Source of the DNA: Orobanche coerulescens
Taxonomy: Eukaryota > Streptophyta > Magnoliopsida > Lamiales > Orobanchaceae
Direction: 5' to 3'
DNA length: 64,000 nt
Assembly (NCBI GenBank): GCA_033398695.1
Contig: CM065806.1
Location: forward strand, 46,215,001 to 46,279,000
Shown here: positions 23,721 through 34,370 of the stretch, in pieces
How positions within the stretch are numbered: position 1 is the stretch's first letter
Layout of the letters: every line of letters starts with the position of its first letter
Program-made: the position numbers and the translations under genes
Notes under the pieces: generated by a model
Database searches by the model: none
What the model saw: the letters and a program-made list of their open reading frames with translations, nothing else
Told to the model about the DNA's origin: nothing

Positions 23721-23999
23721 ATAATAGTTTCTTAGAGTCTATTTGTATATCAGTCTTAGACATCCAATGATGTAATTGGTTAAAAATGACCAAGTTATTT
23801 TCTTCTAGTACTTGTATATATGTATTTGGTGATGTAGTTGGTTGGTTTTGTGATTAGATATAGTTGTTTTTTTATGATGGGATTATGTAGTTGGATGATG
23901 TAGTTGGTTTCTCTTAATTGGTTTGTTGGATTTTTTAATGGGAAATGCTAAATATAAAATTTACATTTTTATTTTGTTAAAATGGAGTTGTTATCTTAG

Positions 24000-24004
<5 letters not shown>

Positions 24005-24030
<26 letters not shown>
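24005..24030. repeat. TA dinucleotide microsatellite
   Basis: An uninterrupted run of TA repeats directly before the right subterminal repeats of the CACTA element. Length is likely variable. Confidence 0.9.
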
Positions 24031-24034
<4 letters not shown>

Positions 24035-24545
24035 CAAATGTCTTTCATTGGTAACACCTGTAACACCTAATGTGTTGCTATTGGTAATATAGGTGTTGCA
24101 ATAGACTAAAAATTGTTGCACATTTGTGGCCCCACCCGTGGGCCCCACAAAGTAGACCCCACTAACAGGCCCAAGAAAAGTGGGTCCCACATAAGGGCTC
24201 CACCAACGGACCCTAGTAAGTGGGTCCCACCGGTGGGCCCGGCCTGTGGGACCCACGAAATGGGCCCCACATATGGAATCCACTAAATTGGCTATATATT
24301 TTACAAAATTATAAAGTCTATTGCAACACGAATATGATGTTGCAGTAGAGTCCTTAGGATGTTGCTGTAGGGTCCTTAGGTAACAAATAATCCTATGTTA
24401 GCTTAGGATGATCCACATGTTGCCTTTGAGTCCAAAGGTTACTGCTCACAGAGCAACTTAGCTGAAATGTTACCTTTGCCCATTTTGGGTCTGTGGCAAC
24501 AGAAAATTGGGTCTAAGGTAACACAATTATGTGGTTACCGAAGGC
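24035..24545. repeat. Right subterminal repeats of the CACTA element
   Basis: Two repeat classes are present. GGTAACAC, GGTGTTGC and GTTACC words span 24048-24110 and 24340-24545. A separate block at 24120-24262 has repeated GTGGGNCCCAC palindromes such as GTGGGTCCCAC and GTGGGACCCAC. Both are candidates for transposase binding sites. The second class has no counterpart at the left end. Confidence 0.6.
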
Positions 24546-24611
24546 CATTTATGGAGTAGTGTTAAAATCACTTTATTTTTGAAAACTTCGTTATCTTTCC
24601 TATTCTTAGAT

Positions 24612-25634
24612 ATGGATACCTCACTGATTAACAAGGTACCAATGTTTTCTATTAACGAATTTGATGACTGGAGAATCAGGATGGAAGCTCATCTTGCTGC
24701 CATGCATGAAGAGATGTTTTATGTCATCCAAGAAGGTCCCATAAAAATCATGAAGGTAAATACGGCCGCAAGGATTGAAGGCCAATCTCATGTCGAGATG
24801 CTCGAGAAATAGCGCGAACAATGGACCACAGATGATCGAAAACGCGCCAACCTTGACAATTTCGCTAAGAACGCCCTATTTTTCACTCTAGACAAAGGCA
24901 CGTTCTCGAAGGTAAAGAGCTGTAAGACAGCCAAAGAAATTTGGGAAAAACTCAAGATGATTTGCAAGGGTACTGAGCTCTCAAAAGAAAACAAAATTTC
25001 AAAACTAACTCAGCAATTCGAATCTTTTGAAATGAAACCAACTGAAACTCTTGAGGAACTTGACCTCAGATTCACTGGCATTGTCGGTGAACTTGAAGCG
25101 TTGGGCAAGATTTATACCCAAAAGGAGAAGAATCTAAAAATTTTCAGATCTCTCCCTTCCCGATGGGACATTAAGACCACAGCTATGCGTGTGTCGTGTA
25201 ATCTTAATGAAATATCTACTTTTGGTCTCTTCTCTGACCTCAAAGCTTTTGAGTATGATATTGAGAGAAGAGAGAAAGCTGAAGAATCACCTGCAAGGAC
25301 TACATCACTAGCCGCTGTATCCAACAGAAGATATAGCATGCCCAGCTTATCAAAGCCTACCCACAAGAATGCTGACAGCGACGACGACATCCTGTCACAA
25401 GATGAAATGGCGCTCCTCATGCATAAGTTCAAGAAGTTCATCAAGCAGTCGGGAAAGACTCCATACAGGCCCAAGCCTGTTCACAAGGTAAGTACCGAAT
25501 CTTCCTTTGGTGATGCTAACTCGTGTTATAATTGCAGGAAACCAAGACATTATTCAAATAAATGTCCTCATCCTAAAGTTCAAAGGTTGACGGAAGCCGA
25601 GCAACAGGAAAAAGATGAAAGAAGACGTGCTTGA
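24612..25634 (+). pseudogene. Gag of copia element F
   Basis: The ATG at 24612 starts MDTSLINKVPMFSINEFDDW, a usual copia Gag start. The frame contains one TAG at 24810 and is otherwise open to TGA at 25632. The capsid region includes AKEIWEKLKMICKGTE, LTQQFESFEMKPTETLEELD and LGKIYTQKEKNLKIFRSLPS. A CCHC zinc knuckle, CYNCRKPRHYSNKC, is at about 25525-25566. A normal element would read on into the next segment; here a stop and a frame change intervene. The leader between it and the primer site is split by the CACTA insertion. Confidence 0.88.
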
Positions 25635-26925
25635 AAAAACAAGATCAAGGCCCTGATTGGCGAATCAGAAGCCTCCCCCGCACCAACAAAGTCCGAAGAA
25701 TGTCTACAGGCAGTCACTGACAGTGACTCATTCAGATGATGAATTCAAAGATAAAGCATATATGTGCTTCATGGCCAAAGACATACCGGAAGATGAAGAT
25801 AGCGATGATGAGGTAAGCTCACCCTCAATTACTCCTGCAAATGCATCTCATACCTTTGAAAACATGATGAATGAATTCAAAAACATTCAAAAGGCCCATG
25901 AGACATTGAAAAATGAAAACATACAACTCCAAATTTCTAACCTAGAGCTGACGGAAGAAAATGACTTGCTAAAAGTAAATTACAAAAATATGTTTGTTGA
26001 TTGTGAAAACAGCAAAGTCGATCACGAAAAACTCATGGAGAGCAATCATCAACTTGCTCACGAACTAAATGAGGCTAAATCTCACAGTGAAAGCAAGACA
26101 AATGATTTTGTTCTGCTCCCAAACAAAATAAAAACTCTCGAAAAACGAGAAGGAGAACTTGAGACCATCTTGAAATCTTTCGAGAAATCATCTAAAAAGA
26201 TAGAAGAAATTCTAAGCACCGGGCAACATGCTCATTATAAAAGTGGCTTAGGATACAGCTCATGTTCCAATAAAGGGAAAACTAGTACTGTGTTCGTCAG
26301 GGGTGTGGAACCCATTCCTGTATCAGAAGAAATCCCGAGTCCTGTGAAGGCACCTGTTGCACCGCTGAACAAAGAAAGGCCGCCATTCCGCCACCACACC
26401 ATATTCCGCATAAATGGAATCCTCACCATTTAGACCAGACGGCCAGAATTCAACAAAGATGCTCCCGAGCATATCAAAAGCGCCAGCAGCCATTCAGAAA
26501 GAAGGTTGTACCTAAATATCAAAGGCCCGCACAGCAGTACTTCCAATAGTACAGCGCGCCTAGATATTGGATACAGGAGCCTCGTTATCCATCACGAAAG
26601 CAGGTCGCCACACAATATCAGCAACAACTTTGGGAATCCAACTGTAGACCTAGAAGGCAAGCTGTTAGGCCGAAGAAAATGGCTTCACCTCCAAGACGGC
26701 ATTCGTACTGGATTAGTAATAATAACCCTGAATTTGTCATGCATAATGATTATCATGATTACAGTGACTACGTACCTGCCCCACGTAGATACCGCAAGAA
26801 TGTACCTAAAGTAACCTACAGTAAACCCATTGCTGTCATGAAAATCTGGGTACCTAAAGGCACTAACCCCCATGGACCCAACATTCAAAGGGGACCTAAA
26901 TCTACTTAATTCCTTTGCCTACAGG
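25635..26925 (+). pseudogene. Gag C-terminal and pre-protease linker of F
   Basis: After the frame change near 25640-25740 a long frame (to 26433) carries an acidic stretch (DIPEDEDSDDE), then a predicted coiled coil from FENMMNEFKNIQKAHETLKN through KREGELETILKSFEKSSKKI. The remainder to about 26910 (RRHSYWISNNN, YVPAPRRYRKN, MKIWVPKGTNPHGP) is in other frames and leads to the protease. Length and coiled coil are typical of SIRE-type Gag. It is broken by at least three frame changes or stops. Confidence 0.7.
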
Positions 26926-26929
26926 ACAT

Positions 26930-27170
26930 CTTAGAGAAGGACATCTGGTACTTCGACAGTGGATGTTCTCGGCACATGACAGGAGACAAAAGCAATCTGT
27001 CAGATTTCGTAGAAGGTCGCGGTCCAAAAGTGCACTTCGGTGATAAATCAAAAGAAAGAACAAGAGGGAAGGGAACCCTGCTTGTGGGAAAATTCAAAGT
27101 CACCGATGTAGCTTATGTTGAAGGCTTACAGTACCATCTACTTAGTATTAGCCAGTTCTGTGACAAATAG
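26930..27170 (+). pseudogene. Aspartic protease of F
   Basis: DIWYFDSGCSRHMTGDKSN (from 26938) is the copia protease active-site block. It is followed by VHFGDKSKERTRGKG, DVAYVEGLQYHLLSISQFCD and then a stop where the polyprotein would normally continue (27168). The active-site DSG is intact. The continuation into integrase is in another frame. Confidence 0.85.
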
Positions 27171-27199
27171 TTCTCGGTGAAATTCTATATAGATCACTG

Positions 27200-27838
27200 T
27201 ATATTGCTGACTGGATGCCTACGAGCTCCACAATTCCTTGTTTTGTTGCCAAAGGCACTGCAGATCTAAGCTGGTTATGGTACAAGAGGTTGTCTCACGT
27301 CAACTTCAAGATGATCAACAAGCTCTCCAGACAGGGAATGGTTAGAGGATTGCCCAATGTGTCATTCCAAAAAGACAGCGTCTGTGGACCCTATCAGAAA
27401 GGCAAGCAAATCAAAACCACCCTGAAAAGAAAATCCTACCTTTCCACTCACAGAATTCTAGAAATGCTACACATGGATCTCTACGGTCCTGTAGACCCAG
27501 TAAGTTTGGGAGGTAAGAAATACTGTCTCGTTATTGTTTATGACTATTCCAGGTATGCTTGGACAATCTTCCTAAGCAAGAAGAAGGAAACAACATCAAA
27601 GTTGCCCGAGCACCTGAAAAAGCTTCAAAATGAGAAAGGGTTGAGTATCGTGTCCATTCGTTCCGACAGAGGTACTGAATTTACTAACCGCTTTATAGAG
27701 CAATACTGTTCGGAAAATGGGATACAGCATGAATACTCAGCTACCCGCACACCTCAACAAAACGGCATTGCCGGGCGAAAGAATAGGACGCTCAAAGAAG
27801 CAACAGGGAACATGATTGCCGCAGCGCTTCTGGGGTGA
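27200..27838 (+). pseudogene. Integrase of F, N-terminal and core part
   Basis: GAG-pre-integrase/zinc-binding segment: WLWYKRLSHVNFKMINKLSR and CGPYQKGK. The first His and the second Cys of the usual HHCC set are tyrosines here. Catalytic core: first Asp in LHMDLYGPV, second Asp in RSDRGTEF. The third acidic residue in PQQNGIAGRKNRTL is glycine where the family has glutamate (27775-27777, GGG). The frame ends at 27837 and the rest continues in the ORF starting at 27816. It would insert cDNA into chromosomes, but the active site is incomplete. Confidence 0.85.
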
Positions 27839-30083
27839 AGCCACCAATACAACATGCTACACACAAAACCGCTGTATCATTAACAAACACCACAACAAAA
27901 CAGCATACGAGGTATGGAACAACAAAACTCCATTAGTTTCGTACTTTCACATATTTGGATGTAGGTGTTATGTTTTGAACAATGGGAAGGATCAACTTAG
28001 AACCTTCGATGAGAAATCGGATGAAGGAATATTTGTTGGATATTCCTTTATCATCAAAGCTTATAGGATCTTTAATAAAAGGAAGCTGACAATTGAGGAA
28101 TCAGTACATGTAGTGTTCGACGAACCTCATCATGATCCTACAGGAGTAGAGTATCTCACTCAGGATATCCAACAACTGACCATTGATAACCCTACAACTC
28201 CTATAGATCCTGTCGATGACTTAGAAATCAACCCCGCAGCTGTAAGAACAGAAGTAGATGAAGCCGATGCTGTACAAGTTGAAGCTGAAACTACAACAAC
28301 TCAAGATACAGTACGGGACGCCGAATTAGAACCTGACAGAAGATGGTTGAGAGATCACCCACAGGAGTTGATCATAGGAAATATTGATGCTGGTGTATCT
28401 ACTCGTAGGAGAATACAAAGTACACAAGGAAATGTACTATGTGCGCAAGAAGAACTCGAGACTGAGATATCTCCATTCCCTGTATGGAAGTCTGTATCTG
28501 AACTTAGAAGACTTAACATGTGCAATATCGCTGTATTCTTAGCTCAATCAGAATCTGTTTCCACCAAAGAAGCTCTAGACAATTCTCATTGGATTACATC
28601 TATGAAAGAAGATCTTAATGGTTTCGAAAGAAACAATGTATGGTATCTTGTACCCAGACCAACGCATCAATCCGTAATTGGAACAAAATGGGTATTTAGA
28701 AACAAGAAGGATAGAAATGGACTCATTATCAGAAACAAATCCCGTCTAGTCGCACAATTCTACAGACAGGAAGAAGGCATAGACTACTACGAAACTTTTG
28801 CCCCTGTTGCCAGACTAGAAGCCATTAGGATATTTTTAGCCTTTGCCGCCCACAAGAGCTTTATTGTTTATCAAATGGACGTCAAGATCACATTCCTGAA
28901 TGGAGAACTTGCCAAAGAAGTCTATGTTGAACAACCACCAGAGTTTGTCAACACAGAAGGTGGAGACCTTGTATACAGGCTAAAGAAAGCGCTTTATGGA
29001 CTCAAGCAAGCACCTAGAGTGTGGTATGAGACCCTGTCCCTGTATCTAACCGATAATGGATTCGAGAAAGGTGCTGTGGACAAGACCTTATTTAAAATTC
29101 AGGAAGGTGATGACCTCCTGATGGTTCAGATATATGTAGACGATATTATATTTGGTTCAACTAACCTTGCTTTATGTCAAAGGTTCTCTAATATCATGCA
29201 AAGTAAATTTGAAATGAGTATGATGGGAGAACTTAGTTATTTCCTAGGATTGCAGGTAAAGCAGTTGCCTACAGGGATATTCATCAACCAGGAAAAATAC
29301 ATCAAGGAGATTATCAACAAATTTGGGATGAATAACTCCAAATCATCGTCAACCCCCATGAGCACTTCCGTGCAAATTAGTGCTGACGAAGCTGTAAAGC
29401 CGGTTGATCAATCACTCTACAGGAAGCTAATTGGCTCACTCCTATACCTAACGGCTAGCAGGCCCGATATCCAGTTTCCTGTAGGAGTGTGTGCGCGATA
29501 TCAAGTAGCACCTAAAGAATCACACTTCACAACAGCCAAACGAATCCTGAAATACGTCAAAGGAACAGTCGATGTAGGACTGTGGTATCCTAAAGAAGGC
29601 AGATTCGATTTGGTTGGCTATAGCGACTTGGATCTCGAAGGCTACAAGCGAGATAGGAATAGTACAAGCGGTACTTGTCACTTTCTTGGACCTAGACTTG
29701 TATCTTGGTTCAGTAAGAAGCAATTGGCAAACTTGCTTTCCACAGCAGAATCAGAATACAATGCTGCTGGTAGTTGCTGTATGCAGATCCTTTGGATGCA
29801 ACAACAACTGTCAGATTATGGAATTGAAGCTAAAGAAACACCCATCATGTGCGACAGTACGAGTGCAATTGCAATAACGCACAACCCTGTATTGCACTCG
29901 CGTACTAAGCATATCCATATGAAGCATCACTTCATTAGGAATCATGTTGAGAGCAAGGATGTTCGGCTCGAGAAAGTTCATACAGATATCCAGTTAGCCG
30001 ATATCTTTACCAAGCCTCTCGGCACAGCAAGATTCTGTATGCTTCGACAAGAATTGGGTTTGCTACAACGTGACTCCCTGTAA
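27816..30083 (+). CDS. F polyprotein: integrase C-terminus, reverse transcriptase, RNase H (755 codons, open)
   Basis: This is the longest open frame in the window. Residues 1-105 are the integrase C-terminus ([20 protein letters not shown]). A variable linker runs to about residue 245. RT spans about 260-505 with [43 protein letters not shown] and the catalytic YVDD at [12 protein letters not shown]. RNase H follows with [30 protein letters not shown] and [10 protein letters not shown], so its four acidic positions are present. Stop at 30081. The start is a frame re-entry, not a natural initiation: this part would normally be made from the gag-pol transcript. RT and RNase H look catalytically complete. 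Confidence 0.92.
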   Translation: MPQRFWGEATNTTCYTQNRCIINKHHNKTAYEVWNNKTPLVSYFHIFGCRCYVLNNGKDQLRTFDEKSDEGIFVGYSFIIKAYRIFNKRKLTIEESVHVVFDEPHHDPTGVEYLTQDIQQLTIDNPTTPIDPVDDLEINPAAVRTEVDEADAVQVEAETTTTQDTVRDAELEPDRRWLRDHPQELIIGNIDAGVSTRRRIQSTQGNVLCAQEELETEISPFPVWKSVSELRRLNMCNIAVFLAQSESVSTKEALDNSHWITSMKEDLNGFERNNVWYLVPRPTHQSVIGTKWVFRNKKDRNGLIIRNKSRLVAQFYRQEEGIDYYETFAPVARLEAIRIFLAFAAHKSFIVYQMDVKITFLNGELAKEVYVEQPPEFVNTEGGDLVYRLKKALYGLKQAPRVWYETLSLYLTDNGFEKGAVDKTLFKIQEGDDLLMVQIYVDDIIFGSTNLALCQRFSNIMQSKFEMSMMGELSYFLGLQVKQLPTGIFINQEKYIKEIINKFGMNNSKSSSTPMSTSVQISADEAVKPVDQSLYRKLIGSLLYLTASRPDIQFPVGVCARYQVAPKESHFTTAKRILKYVKGTVDVGLWYPKEGRFDLVGYSDLDLEGYKRDRNSTSGTCHFLGPRLVSWFSKKQLANLLSTAESEYNAAGSCCMQILWMQQQLSDYGIEAKETPIMCDSTSAIAITHNPVLHSRTKHIHMKHHFIRNHVESKDVRLEKVHTDIQLADIFTKPLGTARFCMLRQELGLLQRDSL

Positions 30084-30850
30084 GTTTTTAATGTTTTTAC
30101 TCAACAATTGAGGGGGAATGCTGTAAGATCCATGAATACAGTATCCACCGTTAATTATATGTACACTCAGACATTCCGAACAGCACTATAGGAATAAAGA
30201 GACATGAATTATCCTATAGCTGACGTGTGCAATAATTAAGGGGGAATACAGTATGACCCATGAATACAACAGTAATCCTTAAATTGCTGTATGGAATTGA
30301 ATCTCGTATGTATCTTTTAAGGGGGAACGCTGTATGTACACGGATACAGCATATACTATGGAATTCAATTAATATTATATTCTAATATTTTATCTATTTC
30401 AAAACATATTTGAGTCCACGTGCCCTGTTGAAAATCAAACGTCTTTGGCATTAAATGCTTTGCACGACATCTGGACTATTTTATCTCAAACGCCATGATT
30501 TTTCAAATTATTTTATAATTTCGCACCACCATTTCGGGCAATAAGGGAAGACGATACGTCAGATGTGGGACCCGCTCTCATTTCAAAATCGAATGGATAA
30601 GATGTACCCATTACACTCAGTCCACCCTGTTCGTTCATTTTAAACGACGGTTCCCATCCCTTAAATCTGACCGTTCACTATCTGGAAATCCTAAATCTTC
30701 CCACCGCCCACTATAAAAGGACTGTTTCTGCCTCTTTTGACTCTTTACGCTTTCTGCAAATTAAACGAGTCTTTGAGCAAACAGCCTACATTTCACTGCA
30801 ATTTTACTGCGATTTTTTTAATCTCACTTACTTTTCTTCAAGAAACTACT
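30084..30850 (+). other. Spacer after F pol with three AGGGGGAA blocks
   Basis: No gene. AGGGGGAAT or AGGGGGAAC blocks occur at about 30110, 30239 and 30319, each followed within a few bases by CTGTA/ACAGTAT and an ATACAG word, so a unit of about 80-130 bp is repeated imperfectly. The blocks look like the polypurine tract before the 3' LTR (34357-34369). A TATA-like CTATAAAAGGAC at about 30711 lies 140 bp before the ATG of ORF3 and could drive a separate transcript. Confidence 0.55.
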
Positions 30851-32005
30851 ATGGCATCATCATAGACTTCCTCTCCATCTCTAAAGAAGACCGCCACCAT
30901 CATTGACGGAAGGATCTTTGCCAGATCTGTGGTTGTTGAGCGTGTTCTCGCTGAAGGAGACGATGTCGAATCCATGGAGATCATCGTTTTGAGGATTCGT
31001 CAACAAGGCCTCTATCGCCTTGGAAGTCACAACCCTGAGCGCTATGATACGCAAATGGTTGCGGAATTTTACCTCAACGCATTTGTTCGTTTCATCTCCC
31101 TTGCACAGGGAGGAAGTGTCGCTGACATTTCTACCACCGTCCGCGGAGTGGAGATCCGCGTGGACTAAGAGTTGTTGCAAAACCTGTATAGGCTGCCTGC
31201 TGGTGGCCTATCTATGGAGGAGCTTGAAACTTTTGGGTCTCAAGAAGTTCTCACCAAGTATTGGGGTCTATTCAGTGGTTCAGCATCGAACGAGAATGTC
31301 CATGCTTCATGCCACAAGAAATGCTTTTGTCTTCCATTTGTTTACTTACACGATTTCTGTTGTCGTGTGATTGAAAACAGAATAGGTGCTTTCGAGATGT
31401 GCACCAACCTGAGATTTCGAATGATGGTTGCCATCATGTCCTGCGAGAAGAAGTCTTTTGGTCTAATTCTTAATAATATTCTGACCAAGTGTGGTGTTCA
31501 GCAAGCAAATGAAGTGAAGAAAATAAATTCACGAAAATATATTGGAGGATCCAGGCCCTCCGTCTTCAACAAGGATCATCTGATTGCGAACAGGCCATTT
31601 GTTCGAACTATGCCCCTTTCTGCTGATCCAAGGGACATGACTCCGAAGTCCGGGAGCGAGGAGACTTCAACGAAAAGGAAGAGATCTCTCCGCAAAACTC
31701 CCATTGGTAGTGAGAAGCCGAAAAGGAAGCTAAGGAGGCTAACAAAGGTTAAGACTACAGAGATTACAACAATCTCAGTAGATGCTCCTTCGACGGCCCA
31801 ACCCACTGAAACAATCCCCCGAGACAGTAGATCCCGAGCCATTGGCGGCAGCGGCGAATGCATAATTATTTGCCAACTTAAAAGACTCTGGCGAGTCGGC
31901 TGCCACTTTGGAGCCAATAGCCCCATCCCGTGTACGGGATCCCTCTCCAATACAGGATCCCACACCTGTAGTGGAACCCTTGCCTACAGCGGAGCCATGT
32001 GCTGA
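30851..32005 (+). pseudogene. ORF3 (envelope-like / plant transposon-protein domain) of F
   Basis: The ATG at 30851 gives MASS then TAG. The same frame continues to 32005 with one further stop (TAA at 31166). The segment GRIFARSVVVERVLAEGDD, VAEFYLNAFVRF, ISTTVRGVEIRVD resembles the N-terminal domain of the third ORF of SIRE-type elements, often called envelope-like; the VRGVEI motif is its clearest mark. A basic KRKRSLRKTP..KPKRKLRRL region follows (about 31670-31740). I see no convincing signal peptide or membrane span. Two stops make it a pseudogene. The role of this ORF is unknown in the family. Confidence 0.7.
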
Positions 32006-33060
32006 GCGCAGACCCTTTTCGGACTCCATCATTAACAAAACTTTGTTATATGTGCATATTGAACAGGCATACGACCGTTTTGTTCAATGGAAATCATATA
32101 GGCTTGCTCCGTACGTAATTTTGTACAATTGGAGCAATTGGAGTGAAGAAGAAAGGTTCGTTCTGGAGGTGATAGACTCTCAGGATGTTGAAGTCCTGAT
32201 CCAATTGGACAACCTTTGCTGCAAGGACCTGATTTCGAGCCATCTAATGGACAAAGCTGATGCTCATAAGAAAGGGTCATCTCTATCCGAAGAAACAATT
32301 CCTATAAGTCCAAAAACTGACCACGACGACGACGCCTTCCAGGCTGGTATGAGGATGAGCCGTGAAGAAGCGAGAGAACATGAATTTTCAAGGACACAAC
32401 ATCATCAAGGATAAGGGACATCAAGTCACCACTAGTCCCATTCCAAACAGTAAGAAACTATTCAAGACAGCGAGGAATCAGTCCCTCATGTCGCGGAGGA
32501 ACAAACAGTCTCACAACAGGCATCCGAGGCTGCCGCCGATGACCAAGCCCGCGCCATCCCGCAAGAGGAATCAGTCCCTCTGCCGCAGCAGGCGGAAGCT
32601 GAGGGACAACAGGAGGAATCAGTCCCTCCTGTACACATGTCTACAGAAACCATTTCGGAATAGGAAGAAACAGTTACCCCTGTCGCGGATCAGTCCGAAT
32701 AGCCGCAAGCTGAGACAGCCCCTGCTGCCCCTGCACCTTCACCCATTAATGTGGAATCCGATGAAGGTTTCTTACCCGAGGATGAACCACAACGACCGCA
32801 AAATCACGTGGTCGTCAGACATCTCAATAGAGCTGAAGAAGAAAAGCCTAGCTCTCCAGCCAGACATGAGCAACTCCATGCTCTCGGTCACCAAACTGTC
32901 TTTATACAGGATGCTGTGAATGCACTGCATACTGTTGAAAATGAGATTAATTGGTTGCATGAGACTGCCATTGATGAAATGACGGACGTAAGAAGAGAAA
33001 TTTCCTAAGTGGAAGAAGCCTTCCGCATTGTGCCCACCGTCTTAAGGCAAGCTCTCAACC
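31890..33060 (+). pseudogene. ORF3 middle region of F
   Basis: The reading frame changes near 31850-31910. Pro-rich sequence (IQDPTPVVEPLPTAEP) is followed by AYDRFVQWKSYRLAPYVIL and an acidic/basic tail to 32414. After another shift, DEGFLPEDEPQRPQ and VNALHTVENEINWLHET continue to 33008. A repeated GGAATCAGTCCCTC word occurs at about 32475, 32571 and 32618, which in the right frame is a short EESVP-type peptide repeat. Broken by several indels. Confidence 0.5.
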
Positions 33061-33088
33061 AACTCCAAAGCGCCAGGAGCAGATCCTC

Positions 33089-33724
33089 TTGGAGGAACAA
33101 GCCAAGCTTCGCATTTCTGAGGCCAAAACTGCATCAGCCCTTGTTGAAACCGGCTCCCACCTCCTAGGACATGATAAAAAGATACAAGATATGTCGCAGG
33201 TGCTTAACTCCCTTGTTAAAAAATTCTCAAGCTTCGAGACCAAACAGGATAATGCTATAAAAATCCTGGAGCGCTTAGATGAAAAACTCTCGTACCTTGA
33301 TGAAGCCAAAAAGGGGGAAGAGGCTAGAGAAGATGAAAAGAGATTGAGACTTGAGCATGAAAAGGAGCTTGAAGCTGCAATAGAAGACAACATTACTGCT
33401 GCAATTATCCGATTGTCATCTCCTGCTCACACTGTTAGGATACAGGGTGCTCGCCCTGAATTCCACGATCCTAACATTCCATGGAAAAACCTTCTACAGA
33501 AACCATCAGCAATAAATCTCCCGACCAACCGACAGCCTACAGCAGATGAGATAAAGGATTGGAGGAAAAACGAACTGCTAAGATACTTTGTAGTTCTTAT
33601 CAGGGAATCCTTCATATTCAACAGCTGTAAAATGCTGAAGGAAGCTGCCGAGGAATTCAAGAAGAGGCTGGATGAAGGAACGCTCCCCCTACAGATGCAG
33701 TTAAAATCCAAACATAGGAAATGA
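33089..33724 (+). CDS. C-terminal coiled-coil ORF of F (212 codons, open)
   Basis: This is the open C-terminal part of ORF3. Heptad-like leucine spacing and high Glu/Lys content (MSQVLNSLVKKFSSFETKQD, ILERLDEKLSYLDEAKKGEE, LEHEKELEAAIEDN) predict a long coiled coil over residues 25-115. A folded-looking tail follows (WKNLLQKPSAINLPTNRQPT, FVVLIRESFIFNSCKMLKEA). It probably continues the upstream ORF3 frame rather than starting here; the in-frame start codon is not supported by context. Stop TGA at 33722. It may mediate oligomerisation of the ORF3 product. Confidence 0.6.
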   Translation: MEEQAKLRISEAKTASALVETGSHLLGHDKKIQDMSQVLNSLVKKFSSFETKQDNAIKILERLDEKLSYLDEAKKGEEAREDEKRLRLEHEKELEAAIEDNITAAIIRLSSPAHTVRIQGARPEFHDPNIPWKNLLQKPSAINLPTNRQPTADEIKDWRKNELLRYFVVLIRESFIFNSCKMLKEAAEEFKKRLDEGTLPLQMQLKSKHRK

Positions 33725-34370
33725 GATCTGGTTACCCATTCGGAAGATTGGATCCTTGTGTTCGATAAATCTTATGAAGGACAAGCCATCTACTTAAATC
33801 AAAATAGGGATGCCTTGCAAAACTGGTGGAAGGGAACCAAGAATGATCCAAGAAGTCCTTCGAGACATGCTGACTATAGGAGTTAGCTTGTATGATCCTT
33901 CCTGTATTTTATTTTTGGAACAACAAAAATTTTGTACCTTCACTTTTGCCCAAACTTGTTATCCTTGCTCAAATATCAGTAAAATATTTTTGTCTTGAAA
34001 GATTACAACTCGTAATCTACTGTGTTACTGTGTGATTACGAAGTGAGTTTATTTTCTTCAATAAACAAGTATGAAACTTATATTATATAATTTGTAAGAA
34101 CTTGTCTGCGAACACTTCATAGGTTAAGTTGTATTCAACTAGATTACACTGTAAGATTGTGCCTGCGCGTCAATCATAAGTTTAAGTTGTAAAAACACCC
34201 TGCTGTTAGATTCTACCATTTTAGAACTTGCCTGCGAGCAGTTCACATTGCTTTAATTTGCTAAAGGCCAAAACATTAGACAGAAGATCGAAACAAAGAT
34301 GTTTCAAAGGTTTTGGCATCAAGTTTTTGGCATCATCAAGATACTTGGCAATTATCAAAAAGGGGGAAAT
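33725..34370 (+). other. 3' untranslated internal region and polypurine tract of F
   Basis: No gene. CTTGYCTGCGARC occurs three times in variant form (34091, 34160 as CCTGCGCG, 34226) about 67 bp apart. The region ends with the polypurine tract AAAAAGGGGGAAA at 34357-34369, directly before the 3' LTR. Confidence 0.65.

Larger units (their letters stand above)
18524..24561. mobile_element. CACTA DNA transposon with gene fragments, inserted in F
   Basis: The left end CACTACGCCATAGATGGCTT pairs with the right end, which in reverse complement reads CACTACTCCATAAATGGCCT. The 3-bp target duplication TTA is at 18521-18523 and 24562-24564. The element is 6038 bp. Subterminal regions at both ends are dense in GTGTTACC/GGTAACAC words, the kind of repeat bound by CACTA transposases. 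I found no TnpD- or TnpA-like coding sequence, so it is non-autonomous. The middle holds spliced-gene-like material (20030-23720). Confidence 0.88.

Noticed and set aside
23996..24283. 95-codon minus-strand ORF with GPT repeats
   Set aside because: Translation of the GTGGGNCCCAC repeat block and the TA microsatellite.
31576..31965. 129-codon minus-strand ORF in F ORF3
   Set aside because: Antisense shadow of the basic and Pro-rich part of ORF3.
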